From the NCBI GenBank assembly GCA_964525495.1, contig CAZGHS010000004.1:36180-100179 (forward strand): a stretch of 64,000 nt of DNA, given 5' to 3'. This stretch comes from CAZGHS01 sp964525495 (GTDB lineage: Bacteria; Patescibacteriota; Microgenomatia; JALYQM01). The notes beneath the pieces were generated by a model. The model searched no databases. It was not told the DNA's origin and saw only the letters and a list, made by a program, of their open reading frames with translations. Positions 41,593 through 51,713 of this stretch are shown here, in pieces. A program made the position numbers and the translations under genes. The stretch's first letter is position 1. Each line of letters starts with the position of its first letter.

Positions 41593-42953
41593 ATAAAACA
41601 ACGATTCACATTCGTGGAATGCACTGCACATCGTGCGAAATCCTTATTGATGATGAACTGAAGAAAGTGCCAGGAGTCAGAAAGGTTTCGGCTAATGCAC
41701 ACAAAGGTATTGCTGAAATACATTTTAACGGCAAGGTAGACCACAGTCTTATTGAGAAAGCGGTACAAAATGCTGGGTATGAAGTAGGTTCCAATGAGAA
41801 ACGTACTTGGTTTACCAAAGATCCTGAAGTTTGGACCCAAATAGTAGGGTCTACTTCCATTTTAGTAATTAGTTTTTTTGCTATGAATTATTTTGGCTTA
41901 TTCAATTTAGCAAACGCACATCAAACCTCGGCATCAAGCCTTCCTGTTGTATTTATAATTGGACTAACAGCCGGTATTTCAACTTGTATGGCACTAATCG
42001 GTGGCCTGACATTAAGTATCGCATCTCGCTTTAGTCAAAAACATCCAGAAGCAAAACCAATTGAAAAGTTTAAGCCTCACTTAATGTTTAATATAGGCAG
42101 AATTATTTCATATTTTATACTAGGCGGTTTAATAGGCTGGGCCGGTTCCTTCTTACAACCATCAAGTTCTCTAGTTGGAATACTTACTATTTTTGTTGCC
42201 CTAGTTATGGTTATGCTAGGTCTTCAGTTAACAGGAGTATCACCTCGTCTCAGTTCATTTAATTTTACACTACCAAAAGCGGTTGCAAATGTATTTGGCA
42301 TTACACAAAAGAAAGAAAATGAATATAGCAACAAAGGTGCAGCTACACTCGGAGCGTTAACTTTCTTTTTACCTTGTGGATTTACTCAAGCAATGCAATT
42401 GTACGCAATCAGTACAGGAAGCCCAATCCAAGGAGCACTGATAATGGGAGTATTTGCGCTAGGCACGGCTCCTGGGCTTATCGGCATCGGGACGTTCACT
42501 TCATTTATTAAAGGCGCGTTCGCACAAAAATTCTTTAAGTTTGCCGGAGTTTTAGTCATTGCATTGGCCTTCGTAAATATGAGTAATGCATTTAATTTAC
42601 TTGGGATCTCTTCAGTAGGAAACGCGGTAGGAGAAGTAAAAGGTGCCGAAAATGTCATTGATACGGCTAACGGTAATGATATTCAAGTTATAAAAGCTAC
42701 GTATACGCTTAATGAGGGGATGCAACCAAAAACACTATCAGCTCAAGCAGGAAAAAAAGTCAGGTTAGAAGTGGATGTAAAGGAAAACGGGGTTGGCTGT
42801 ATGAGCACCATGTTAATCCCCGGACTCGCTGATCAAGCTAAATACTTGAAAGGTGGTAAAACACTTACCTTTGAGTTCACTCCTACAAAAGCAAAAAATT
42901 ATTCAATTACCTGCGCGATGGGATTACCTCATGGCACATTAAAAGTTAGTTAA
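41589..42953 (+). CDS. HMA - DsbD-like membrane - cupredoxin fusion
   Basis: A 454-residue protein of three parts. Residues 1-68 are a heavy-metal-associated domain (IRGMHCTSCEIL, Cys14 and Cys17 region). Residues about 80-350 are a six- or seven-helix DsbD/SafE-type membrane domain with GISTCMALIGGLTL and FFLPCGFTQAM, each with a Cys in the membrane. The last 95 residues are cupredoxin-like (NGVGCMSTMLIPG, then YSITCAMGLPHGTLKV). It likely passes copper or electrons between the cytoplasmic HMA domain and the outside. Confidence 0.82.
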   Translation: MNKTTIHIRGMHCTSCEILIDDELKKVPGVRKVSANAHKGIAEIHFNGKVDHSLIEKAVQNAGYEVGSNEKRTWFTKDPEVWTQIVGSTSILVISFFAMNYFGLFNLANAHQTSASSLPVVFIIGLTAGISTCMALIGGLTLSIASRFSQKHPEAKPIEKFKPHLMFNIGRIISYFILGGLIGWAGSFLQPSSSLVGILTIFVALVMVMLGLQLTGVSPRLSSFNFTLPKAVANVFGITQKKENEYSNKGAATLGALTFFLPCGFTQAMQLYAISTGSPIQGALIMGVFALGTAPGLIGIGTFTSFIKGAFAQKFFKFAGVLVIALAFVNMSNAFNLLGISSVGNAVGEVKGAENVIDTANGNDIQVIKATYTLNEGMQPKTLSAQAGKKVRLEVDVKENGVGCMSTMLIPGLADQAKYLKGGKTLTFEFTPTKAKNYSITCAMGLPHGTLKVS

Positions 42954-42969
42954 ACGAAAGGACTTAACT

Positions 42970-43182
42970 ATGTCAGATACAAAAACTTCAAAATTCACTC
43001 TGCTTGGCATGCATTGTGCTGCATGTCAAAAAGTAATTCAGAAAAAATTGAGCATTATTTCGGACGCACAAGTCCACAAGCTCGAACAAAATGGAGAATT
43101 AGAATTGGTAGCCAGCAGAGAAATAACAAGAGATGAAGTAGAAAAAGCATTAGAAGATACGCAATATAGTATTGCAGCATAA
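42970..43182 (+). CDS. CopZ-like metal chaperone
   Basis: A 70-residue HMA domain with the Cu(I) site GMHCAACQK near residue 14 and the usual beta-alpha fold. It lacks any membrane segment and would deliver copper in the cytoplasm to the P-ATPase encoded 12 bp downstream. The loop that follows is shorter and more acidic than in CopZ of Bacillus. The GAAAGGA sequence ahead of the ATG serves as ribosome-binding site. Confidence 0.85.
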   Translation: MSDTKTSKFTLLGMHCAACQKVIQKKLSIISDAQVHKLEQNGELELVASREITRDEVEKALEDTQYSIAA

Positions 43183-43194
43183 AGGAGAATAACT

Positions 43195-46100
43195 ATGTCA
43201 CGAGCATTGCAATTAACAGTCGAAGGCATGCACTGCTCCTCCTGTGAGACACTTATCACAGAAGAGCTGAAAGAACTTTCGGGTGTAGAAAATATTCAGG
43301 TCAGTGCTTCCAACGGTACTGTCGCTTGTACAATTACCAATCCAATGACGCAAAACGATCAGGTAATTCAAGCAGTCAGACAAGCAGGATACGAAAGTCG
43401 TGTGTTACCTTCTGCCGATGCGGCACCTGAAGAGTCAAAAGTGGAAAATTCTAGTCCAGTATTGTACGAGATTCTTACCGAACTAAAGACAATATCAGGA
43501 AAGCTGGAAAATAAAATAACCAGCACTTTAGCCACAACCAGAACTGTATCGAAAGAGGGAAAGCAGCAACGAGTTTCACTCTCTCTTTCCGGAATGCATT
43601 GCGCATCATGTGCAGGACTTATTGAAAAATCTATCAGTAAAGTAAATGGAGTACAAAAAGCTTCTGTAAACTTTTCAGCAGAAAAAGCTATTATTGACTA
43701 CGATAATAGTCTTGCAACGACTGAAAATTTGATCAGTGCAGTAAAAAAAGCAGGGTACACCGCCGAAATAGTAAATGAAAAAGACCCACAGTTTGAAACC
43801 AGGAAAAGAGAGCAAGAGGTTAAGGGATTGTTTACTAAGTTCATTATAAGCTTCGTCTTAAGCGCTCCAATGCTCTATTTCATGTTGTTTGATTTCTTTA
43901 CAAATATACCCGGAAGAGTTGCACTATTACCTTGGGTCGGAATCATATCCCTAGTTCTCTCTATACCAGTGCAGTTCTGGTTAGGAGCAGGATTCTATAA
44001 AGGAATGTATTCAAGTCTACGAATGAAAACCTTTAACATGGATAGCTTGATTGCAATTGGCACGACAACGGCATGGGCCTACAGTTTGTTTAGCTTTTTA
44101 AACTACTTCAAATACAATGCATCATTAATTGGTTTAAATGGTACAAAAATTCCTGAACTGTATTTTGAAACAGCGGCCTTTTTAATAACCTTCGTTTTAT
44201 TGGGTAAATGGTTGGAAGTACGGACAAAAGGCAAAACATCTGAGTCAATTAAAAAACTAATGGGGTTACAAGCTAAGACTGCGCACGTAATTAAAAATGG
44301 TGTGATGTCAGAGTTGGCGATTGATGAAGTGGTAAATGGCGATGTGATATTGGTGCGACCCGGCGAGAAAATCCCAGTTGATGGAAAGATTATTAAAGGG
44401 TCTTCATCAATTGATCAATCAATGATTAGTGGTGAAAGTATTCCTGTAGAAAAGCGTGAGGGTGATTCAGTTATTGGATCAACGATTAATAAGAATGGTA
44501 GCTTTGAGTTTGTGGCAACAAGGGTTGGATCAGAAACAACACTATCACAAATTATCCGACTTATTGAAGAAGCACAAGGATCTAAAGCTCCTATTCAAGC
44601 ATTTGCTGACAAGATTTCTGCATACTTTGTGCCAGCGGTTATAGGCCTAGCGATACTTACTTTCATAGTTTGGTATTTTGTCTTTGGTGCGACTCTTTCG
44701 TTCGCTTTAATGGCGTTTACAGCCGTAATAGTAATTGCTTGTCCTTGTGCCCTCGGATTGGCAACTCCAACTGCTTTAATGGTAGGAACGGGTAAAGGTG
44801 CAGAGAATGGAATTTTGATTAAAGGTGGCGAACCACTTGAGGCTGCATGCAAGGTTAATGCAATTGTTTTTGATAAAACTGGAACAATTACAAAAGGAAA
44901 ACCAGAAGTTACAGATATCTTTAGCTTTAGTACACACGATGAGGATGAGCTCTTAGCTATCTCTGCTTCTCTTGAAAAGCAGTCAGAACATCCATTAGCA
45001 GAAAGCATATTTAAATACGCAGAAGAGGAAAGTGTCGATTTAGATGAAGTACAGAACTTCAAAGCAATTCCAGGCCATGGTGTTGAAGGGGTAATAAATG
45101 GTCAGAAATATTATTTTGGAAACAGAAGATTAATTACCGATATCTTGAATTTACCTCTCAGCAAAATCGAACGAAAATTAACTCGTCTTGAAACTGAAGG
45201 TAAAACTGCTATGACATTGGCAACAGCAAATGAAATTTTAGGAGTTATTGCTGTAGCCGATACCGTTAAGGAAACATCAAAAGAAGCAGTACAGAGCTTA
45301 TTATCTCGAGGTCTTAAAGTCTTCATGATAACTGGAGACAACGCCAGAACTGCGCAAGCAATTGCCAATCAAGTTGGTATAACTAATGTCTTGGCGGAAG
45401 TACTTCCAGAACATAAAGCCTCAGAGGTTAAAAAACTACAAGATCAAGGAATGAAAGTTGCAATGGTTGGAGATGGAATTAATGATGCTCCAGCACTTGC
45501 ACAAGCTAACTTAGGTATCGCAATGGGATCTGGAACAGACGTAGCAATGGAAACAGGTGGAATCGTCATTATTAAGAGTGACTTGCGAGACATAGTTGTA
45601 GCTCTTGATTTAGCAAAAGAAACAATGGGTAAAATTCGACAAAACATGTTCTTTGCTTTATTTTACAACGTCATGGGGATTCCAATTGCTGCAAGAATTT
45701 TTACGGCAATTGGTCTAGTATTACGTCCAGAACTAGCAGGATTAGCAATGGCACTCAGTTCCGTATCGGTTGTAGGAAATTCGCTCCTACTACGCCAATT
45801 CCGACCAGGTAAAAGAAACTGGGCATCTTTGTTGGCGCCTGCAGTAATGACATTTCTATTCTTAGCATTATTCGTACAATTCAGTAGATTTAGTAGTGAA
45901 ATGTCTCTCAAGGAAGAAGCTATGAAACCAGCAGAAATAGTGCAACCTAATTATATGGGTGCCATTACTGGTAAAGAAAACAAAATGATTAATGCTGGTG
46001 GCGCGCCAAAAGCATTCACCGCCATTGATCAACAGGGTTTGAGTACTCTAAAAGTCAAAGAGGGTTCTCAAGAACTGGGAGAAAACAAAGTCTACATTGG

Positions 46101-46302
46101 GTCTGAGGAAGCTAAAATGATGCGTGATGAAAAACTTTTCTCAAAAACTGGAGATAAAATTCAAAACTTCTTCGGTGTACCAGAAATCGAAGTAGCTGGA
46201 ATTCTTGAACCAACAGGTACAGTGTTGGATTACTATCATTTCACAAGTTCGGATACGCTAAAAGTTATTGGAACGACACCTGTTCAGTCGGCAGCAAATT
46301 AA
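43195..46302 (+). CDS. copA: copper-exporting P1B-type ATPase with two HMA domains and an extra C-terminal domain
   Basis: A 1035-residue pump. Two HMA domains (Cys14/Cys17 in GMHCSSC; Cys136/Cys139 in GMHCASC) precede the core. The metal-selecting motif in the membrane is C516-P-C518 (IACPCALGLATP), the phosphorylated Asp560 is in VFDKTGTIT, then MITGDNARTA and GDGINDAPAL. All these fit Cu(I) export. After the last helix (near residue 890) about 135 residues of a non-standard domain follow, including GVPEIEVAGILEPTGTVLDY, which has no Cys and is likely outside the membrane. A terminator follows. Confidence 0.92.
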   Translation: MSRALQLTVEGMHCSSCETLITEELKELSGVENIQVSASNGTVACTITNPMTQNDQVIQAVRQAGYESRVLPSADAAPEESKVENSSPVLYEILTELKTISGKLENKITSTLATTRTVSKEGKQQRVSLSLSGMHCASCAGLIEKSISKVNGVQKASVNFSAEKAIIDYDNSLATTENLISAVKKAGYTAEIVNEKDPQFETRKREQEVKGLFTKFIISFVLSAPMLYFMLFDFFTNIPGRVALLPWVGIISLVLSIPVQFWLGAGFYKGMYSSLRMKTFNMDSLIAIGTTTAWAYSLFSFLNYFKYNASLIGLNGTKIPELYFETAAFLITFVLLGKWLEVRTKGKTSESIKKLMGLQAKTAHVIKNGVMSELAIDEVVNGDVILVRPGEKIPVDGKIIKGSSSIDQSMISGESIPVEKREGDSVIGSTINKNGSFEFVATRVGSETTLSQIIRLIEEAQGSKAPIQAFADKISAYFVPAVIGLAILTFIVWYFVFGATLSFALMAFTAVIVIACPCALGLATPTALMVGTGKGAENGILIKGGEPLEAACKVNAIVFDKTGTITKGKPEVTDIFSFSTHDEDELLAISASLEKQSEHPLAESIFKYAEEESVDLDEVQNFKAIPGHGVEGVINGQKYYFGNRRLITDILNLPLSKIERKLTRLETEGKTAMTLATANEILGVIAVADTVKETSKEAVQSLLSRGLKVFMITGDNARTAQAIANQVGITNVLAEVLPEHKASEVKKLQDQGMKVAMVGDGINDAPALAQANLGIAMGSGTDVAMETGGIVIIKSDLRDIVVALDLAKETMGKIRQNMFFALFYNVMGIPIAARIFTAIGLVLRPELAGLAMALSSVSVVGNSLLLRQFRPGKRNWASLLAPAVMTFLFLALFVQFSRFSSEMSLKEEAMKPAEIVQPNYMGAITGKENKMINAGGAPKAFTAIDQQGLSTLKVKEGSQELGENKVYIGSEEAKMMRDEKLFSKTGDKIQNFFGVPEIEVAGILEPTGTVLDYYHFTSSDTLKVIGTTPVQSAAN

Positions 46303-46320
46303 TAGTAGACCTATAGATTT

Positions 46321-46352
46321 AAAGCACCTTCTAGAAATAGGGGGTGCTTTTC
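46321..46352 (+). terminator. terminator after the copA operon
   Basis: AAAGCACC (46321-46328) pairs with GGTGCTTT (46343-46350), followed by T-rich DNA. Confidence 0.8.
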
Positions 46353-46391
46353 TTTATGCTACACTTGAAATAAATTGAGCACAGGCAAATT

Positions 46392-46754
46392 ATGGAAAAG
46401 ATCACTTTCCTCACAATAGCAGTAACAAGGATAGTCTTATTTTTTGTATGGAGTAGTGCACAATTTACAGGTCAGATGACGGATGGATGGCATCACATAT
46501 ATACCGGCGTTATCTTAATGCTTTTATCTCTGGCTGTACCCAAAAAGTATTCAAAAGTAGTTTTGGGGATAGGACTAGGATTATTTCTCGATGAGCTGAT
46601 CCATGTATTTCATCTGCTGGGTATTGTTGAAGAGACCGACTATTGGTCCGCTACATCCATTATTACTACAGTCGTTGGATATTGTGCGATATTTCTGTTT
46701 TCACGCACGCTTTGTTATCTTAAGTCACAATTTCATATAGAGAAAAAATTCTAA
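46392..46754 (+). CDS. unknown four-helix membrane protein
   Basis: A 120-residue integral membrane protein with four hydrophobic segments: FLTIAVTRIVLFFVW, HIYTGVILMLLSLAV, KVVLGIGLGLFLDELIHVFHLL and ITTVVGYCAIFLFS. Conserved-looking polar residues lie in or near the membrane (the HH of GWHHIYTG, and D-E-x-x-H-x-x-H of LDELIHVFH), a possible metal site. No family is recognised. It sits between the two copper operons with its own short leader. Confidence 0.65.
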   Translation: MEKITFLTIAVTRIVLFFVWSSAQFTGQMTDGWHHIYTGVILMLLSLAVPKKYSKVVLGIGLGLFLDELIHVFHLLGIVEETDYWSATSIITTVVGYCAIFLFSRTLCYLKSQFHIEKKF

Positions 46755-46776
46755 AGATATACGGTGTTCTTCATTT

Positions 46777-46810
46777 CTTAATACTTTCTTAATAAATAAA
46801 ACAATACAAT
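46777..46810 (+). promoter_or_regulatory. copper regulon operator 3 and -10 box
   Basis: CTTAAT-ACTTT-CTTAAT at 46777-46793, 11 bp, TACAAT at 46805-46810; the start codon of the CsoR-like gene follows 6 nt later. Confidence 0.7.
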
Positions 46811-46816
46811 AGATTC

Positions 46817-47086
46817 ATGAGACAGAATATGAGTGCTCATGAGCGAATCATTCACAGACTTAAAATATCGCAAGGTCATTTAAAGAAAGTTATTGAGATG
46901 GCCGAAAATGACGAGTATTGTATAGATATAGTTCACCAGTCTCAAGCCGTCCAGCAAGCCCTACACGAAATAGATATGATGCTTATTCAGGACTATTTAC
47001 AGAAGTCATTATGTGCTGAAAAATTAAGTAATTCAGGTAAAGAAAACCTTCAGAAAATTATGGAAATAATTCGAAAGGCAAAATAA
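46817..47086 (+). CDS. CsoR/FrmR-family metal or redox regulator with altered ligands
   Basis: An 89-residue all-helical repressor of the DUF156 family, recognised by HERIIHRLKISQGHLKKVI and AVQQALHEIDMMLIQDYL. Mapping onto CsoR, Cys35 is kept, but the His at the next copper position is Tyr60 and the following Cys is Ser64; a Cys is at 66 instead. So the canonical C-H-C Cu(I) site is not intact, and it may use another set of ligands or sense something else. It has its own CTTAAT operator and starts the second copper operon. Confidence 0.83.
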   Translation: MRQNMSAHERIIHRLKISQGHLKKVIEMAENDEYCIDIVHQSQAVQQALHEIDMMLIQDYLQKSLCAEKLSNSGKENLQKIMEIIRKAK

Positions 47087-47088
47087 AT

Positions 47089-47181
47089 ATGAATGGTAAG
47101 AACTTTATGTATCGGCTTTGCTGGATCGCACTTGGATTTCTTGTTATTTATGCACTATTAAAAATGTTAGGAGTAATATGA
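47089..47181 (+). CDS. 30-residue membrane peptide
   Basis: A short frame MNGKNFMYRLCW followed by a single hydrophobic segment IALGFLVIYALLKML, ending in TGA 47179-47181. Its stop overlaps the next start as ATGA, a translational coupling arrangement that supports it being translated. No family is recognised. Confidence 0.5.
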   Translation: MNGKNFMYRLCWIALGFLVIYALLKMLGVI

Positions 47182-47366
47182 AAGTAAATATAACTAAATC
47201 CACTACGAGCGAGTGGTATTGTTCGATATTTGGTGCCTGTTTTATAGCCTTTGCTTTAGGAGTATTATTTGCGGGCTATTTTAGCTCTTATAGCGTATTT
47301 ATTATGATTCTGGGGATCGTGATGCACTCTTGGGGAATGTACCGTATTCACAAGCGAAATAAATAA
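47178..47366 (+). CDS. small two-pass membrane protein
   Basis: A 62-residue protein, MKVNITKSTTSEWYCS followed by two hydrophobic segments, GACFIAFALGVLFAGYF and YSVFIMILGIVMHSWGMYR. The frame is open further upstream, but ATG 47178 is preferred because it overlaps the preceding stop by 4 bp in the ATGA style. It is probably co-expressed with the pump 20 bp downstream. No family is recognised. Confidence 0.62.
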   Translation: MKVNITKSTTSEWYCSIFGACFIAFALGVLFAGYFSSYSVFIMILGIVMHSWGMYRIHKRNK

Positions 47367-47386
47367 TTCAAAACGAAAGGCTTTCT

Positions 47387-49621
<2,235 letters not shown>

Positions 49622-49630
49622 GGAGGACAT

Positions 49631-50257
49631 ATGCAAAAGAATTTACTATTTGGTGTTATTGGTATTGTTTTAGGAACAGTTCTAACCTGGACATTCCTAC
49701 GGAACGTAAATGTGTCAAATTCAGTTAGACCAGAGTCTACTTCAAATCAACAAGTAAACCAGAGTAATGCTACTACAATTGATGCTCATTTTATCGAACA
49801 GATGATCCCTCATCATGAGGATGCTATTACTATGGCAAAATTAGCGCAGACAAAAGCAAAGCGAAGTGAAGTGAAAGAGCTCGCAAACAACATAATCGCG
49901 GCACAGACAACAGAAATAGATCAAATGAAAAAATGGTACAAAGAGTGGTTCGGGCGAGACCTCCCTACCGGTAGCAACGTAATGAATCAGCACGGCATGA
50001 TGGGAAATTCAACTGGAATGCATATGGGAATGATGGGAGGCGAAATGGACCTAGAGCGACTCGAAAACGCTCAAGATTTTGATCAAGCATTTGTAGAAGA
50101 TATGATACCTCATCACCAAATGGCAGTTATGATGGCGTCCATGCTCAAAAACGGCACGCAACGAGAAGAGATGAAAAAACTAGCAGACAATATTATCAAT
50201 TCTCAAACTGCAGAAATAAATACTATGCGAGGCTGGTTAGTCGACTGGTCCAAGTAA
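49631..50257 (+). CDS. DUF305 (CopM-like) metal-binding protein
   Basis: A 208-residue exported or membrane-tethered protein. One N-terminal helix (LLFGVIGIVLGTVLTWTFL) precedes two DUF305 units: AHFIEQMIPHHEDAITMA and AFVEDMIPHHQMAVMMAS, each with M-I-P-H-H. Between them lies a Met/His-rich loop (NQHGMMGNSTGMHMGMMGG). Such proteins bind copper or silver in the periplasmic or cell-wall space. It is 9 bp after the pump and has AAGGAGG before its start. Confidence 0.88.
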   Translation: MQKNLLFGVIGIVLGTVLTWTFLRNVNVSNSVRPESTSNQQVNQSNATTIDAHFIEQMIPHHEDAITMAKLAQTKAKRSEVKELANNIIAAQTTEIDQMKKWYKEWFGRDLPTGSNVMNQHGMMGNSTGMHMGMMGGEMDLERLENAQDFDQAFVEDMIPHHQMAVMMASMLKNGTQREEMKKLADNIINSQTAEINTMRGWLVDWSK

Positions 50258-50282
50258 ATATAAAATCCACAATTTAAATAGT

Positions 50283-50303
50283 AGAGGGGGGTAAACCCCC
50301 TCT
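50283..50303 (+). repeat. GC-rich hairpin
   Basis: AGAGGGGG, loop GTAAA, CCCCCTCT; it could act as a terminator of the copper operon, although no T-run follows. Confidence 0.7.
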
Positions 50304-50360
50304 TATGCAAGGGTGCGCTTCGCCGTCGTGCTCGTTCCTGCGCGCGCCGCCCTTGCATAA
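50303..50360 (+). repeat. GC-rich inverted repeat block
   Basis: TTATGCAAGGG (50303-50313) and its exact inverse CCCTTGCATAA (50350-50360) enclose 36 bp that are mostly G and C, in contrast to all DNA around. Function unknown; see findings. Confidence 0.75.
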
Positions 50361-50392
50361 TTCACCCCCATTGATAGCTTCGCCTCTTGTAT

Positions 50393-50417
50393 TGGTAGCA
50401 AGCAAGCTTTGCTACCA
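50393..50417 (+). repeat. hairpin before the 50447 gene
   Basis: TGGTAGCAA (50393-50401) and TTGCTACCA (50409-50417) flank GCAAGCT; nine base pairs, no T-run after it. Confidence 0.7.
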
Positions 50418-50446
50418 CAAAAAATACAGAAAGGAGGTGAAAACAA

Positions 50447-50734
50447 ATGGGAATATTCGTAACCTTTACAACTGAACAACTGGAACTAATCGAAGTATTA
50501 CTTCAAAACAAATACAAACTATTGAAGTCAGATAATACAAATGATTTAGACCCATTAAATATATATAAAACTATATGTTTAGAGGCCTTGAGTCGGGCTA
50601 GAAATGCCCTATATGTATTGCAAGAAGATACACCAATAAAAAAGCATCTGAGTGCTCATCCGCAAAGACAAAGCATCCCAGACGCTAAAAAGATGAAACT
50701 AAACACGTTTAAAACGATGTTAGCTTCAATCTGA
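50447..50734 (+). CDS. small protein of unknown function
   Basis: A 95-residue soluble protein, helical in its middle (TEQLELIEVLLQNKYKLLK, then IYKTICLEALSRARNALYVL) with a basic C terminus. It has one of the strongest ribosome-binding sites of the window, AAAGGAGGTGA, 7 nt before the ATG. No family is recognised. It is followed after 40 bp by the RadC gene, and both lie between copper and redox cargo. Confidence 0.65.
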   Translation: MGIFVTFTTEQLELIEVLLQNKYKLLKSDNTNDLDPLNIYKTICLEALSRARNALYVLQEDTPIKKHLSAHPQRQSIPDAKKMKLNTFKTMLASI

Positions 50735-50774
50735 TTATAACACTTACGAAATAACACAAAAGGATAACAGATTT

Positions 50775-51188
50775 ATGAAAATTTCATACGATAAAAAAAC
50801 ACCAGTAACCCAACCAGAGGATATAGCGGGGTTACTCCAATCATGGCTAATAACGGTAGATATAGTAGACCGAGACAAAGAGCATTTTATAGCAGTATTA
50901 TTAAACACTAGATCAAAGATAAAAAGTATAGAAGTCGTTTCTATAGGAATAGTTAATTCATGCTTAATACATCCAAGAGAAGTATTTAAACGAGCGATAT
51001 TAGAGACTTCATCACAAATAATTATTGCTCATAATCATCCATCTGGTGACTGCGAGCCCAGTGATGAAGACATTGAGATAACAAAACGTCTTATCGATGC
51101 AGGTTCAATAATTGGGATAAATTTGATTGATCATATTGTATTTTCTTCACAATCGTATTATTCATTTACAAAAAACGGGTTGATATAG
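50775..51188 (+). CDS. RadC-like JAB/MPN domain protein
   Basis: A 137-residue RadC-type protein without the N-terminal HhH domain. The metal site of the JAB/MPN fold is seen as H-x-H-x7-D in AHNHPSGDCEPSDEDIEITK; upstream lie HFIAVLLNTRSKI and IHPREVFKRAI. Stand-alone RadC-like proteins are frequent on plasmids, phages and genomic islands, where their role in DNA metabolism is unsettled. It ends before a strong terminator. Confidence 0.9.
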   Translation: MKISYDKKTPVTQPEDIAGLLQSWLITVDIVDRDKEHFIAVLLNTRSKIKSIEVVSIGIVNSCLIHPREVFKRAILETSSQIIIAHNHPSGDCEPSDEDIEITKRLIDAGSIIGINLIDHIVFSSQSYYSFTKNGLI

Positions 51189-51195
51189 CTAAGCT

Positions 51196-51224
51196 AAGGA
51201 GGGGAGAAATCCCCTCCTTTCTTT
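51196..51224 (+). terminator. terminator after radC
   Basis: AAGGAGGGG, loop AGAAAT, CCCCTCCTT, then TCTTT: perfect 9-bp stem. Confidence 0.85.
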
Positions 51225-51276
51225 ATGAACTAGGATCTCAGATTTTTATTTCTCAACATAAAATGAATGTACCTCT

Positions 51277-51312
51277 TTGACGACTAAATACATATAGACT
51301 ACAATCTGTAGT
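51277..51312 (+). promoter_or_regulatory. promoter and BlaI-type operator A
   Basis: TTGACG (51277-51282), 17 bp, TACAAT (51300-51305). The dyad ACTACA-ATC-TGTAGT (51298-51312) covers the -10 box, so a bound repressor would block transcription. The blaI-like ATG is at 51317. Confidence 0.75.
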
Positions 51313-51316
51313 AACT

Positions 51317-51712
51317 ATGGTCAATAATGCAAAAGTAAACTATGTTCTTGGTGAACTTGAATCTGAAGTAATGAATATTATATGGCAACAGAAAACAGCA
51401 ATTTCTGTAAAGCAAGTCGTTATAATCCTTCAAAAAAGGCGAAAAATTGCCTATACTACGGTTATGACTATTATGAATAGGCTTGTGGAGAAAGGTTTAT
51501 TAAAACAAGAAAATTCAGATACCAAAGCCTTCTTATATCCACCCGTTTATTCAAAGCGACAATTTCTATCAAAGACCGCAAGAGAGATTATTAAAAATGT
51601 AGTTTCGAAATTTGGAGATACTGCCATAGCACACTTTGCTAATGAAGTGGATAAGATACCTATCGAAAAGCGAAAGAAACTAATTAAAATGCTTGAAGAA
51701 CCAGAAGAATGA
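51317..51712 (+). CDS. BlaI/MecI/CopY-family repressor
   Basis: A 131-residue winged-helix repressor: LGELESEVMNIIWQQKTAIS, VKQVVIILQKRRKIAYTTV and MTIMNRLVEKGLLKQENSD are the recognition part; the C-terminal helices are the dimerisation region cut by BlaR1 in the classical system. It has no CopY-type Cys cluster at its end, which argues against direct Cu sensing. Its own promoter contains the operator it should bind, and a matching protease gene follows 1 bp after its stop. Confidence 0.9.
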   Translation: MVNNAKVNYVLGELESEVMNIIWQQKTAISVKQVVIILQKRRKIAYTTVMTIMNRLVEKGLLKQENSDTKAFLYPPVYSKRQFLSKTAREIIKNVVSKFGDTAIAHFANEVDKIPIEKRKKLIKMLEEPEE

Positions 51713-51713
51713 C

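Noticed and set aside
51317..51712. CopY as name for the repressor
   Set aside because: The C-terminal Cys cluster that binds copper in CopY is missing and an M56 protease gene follows, so a BlaI/MecI-type assignment is more fitting.
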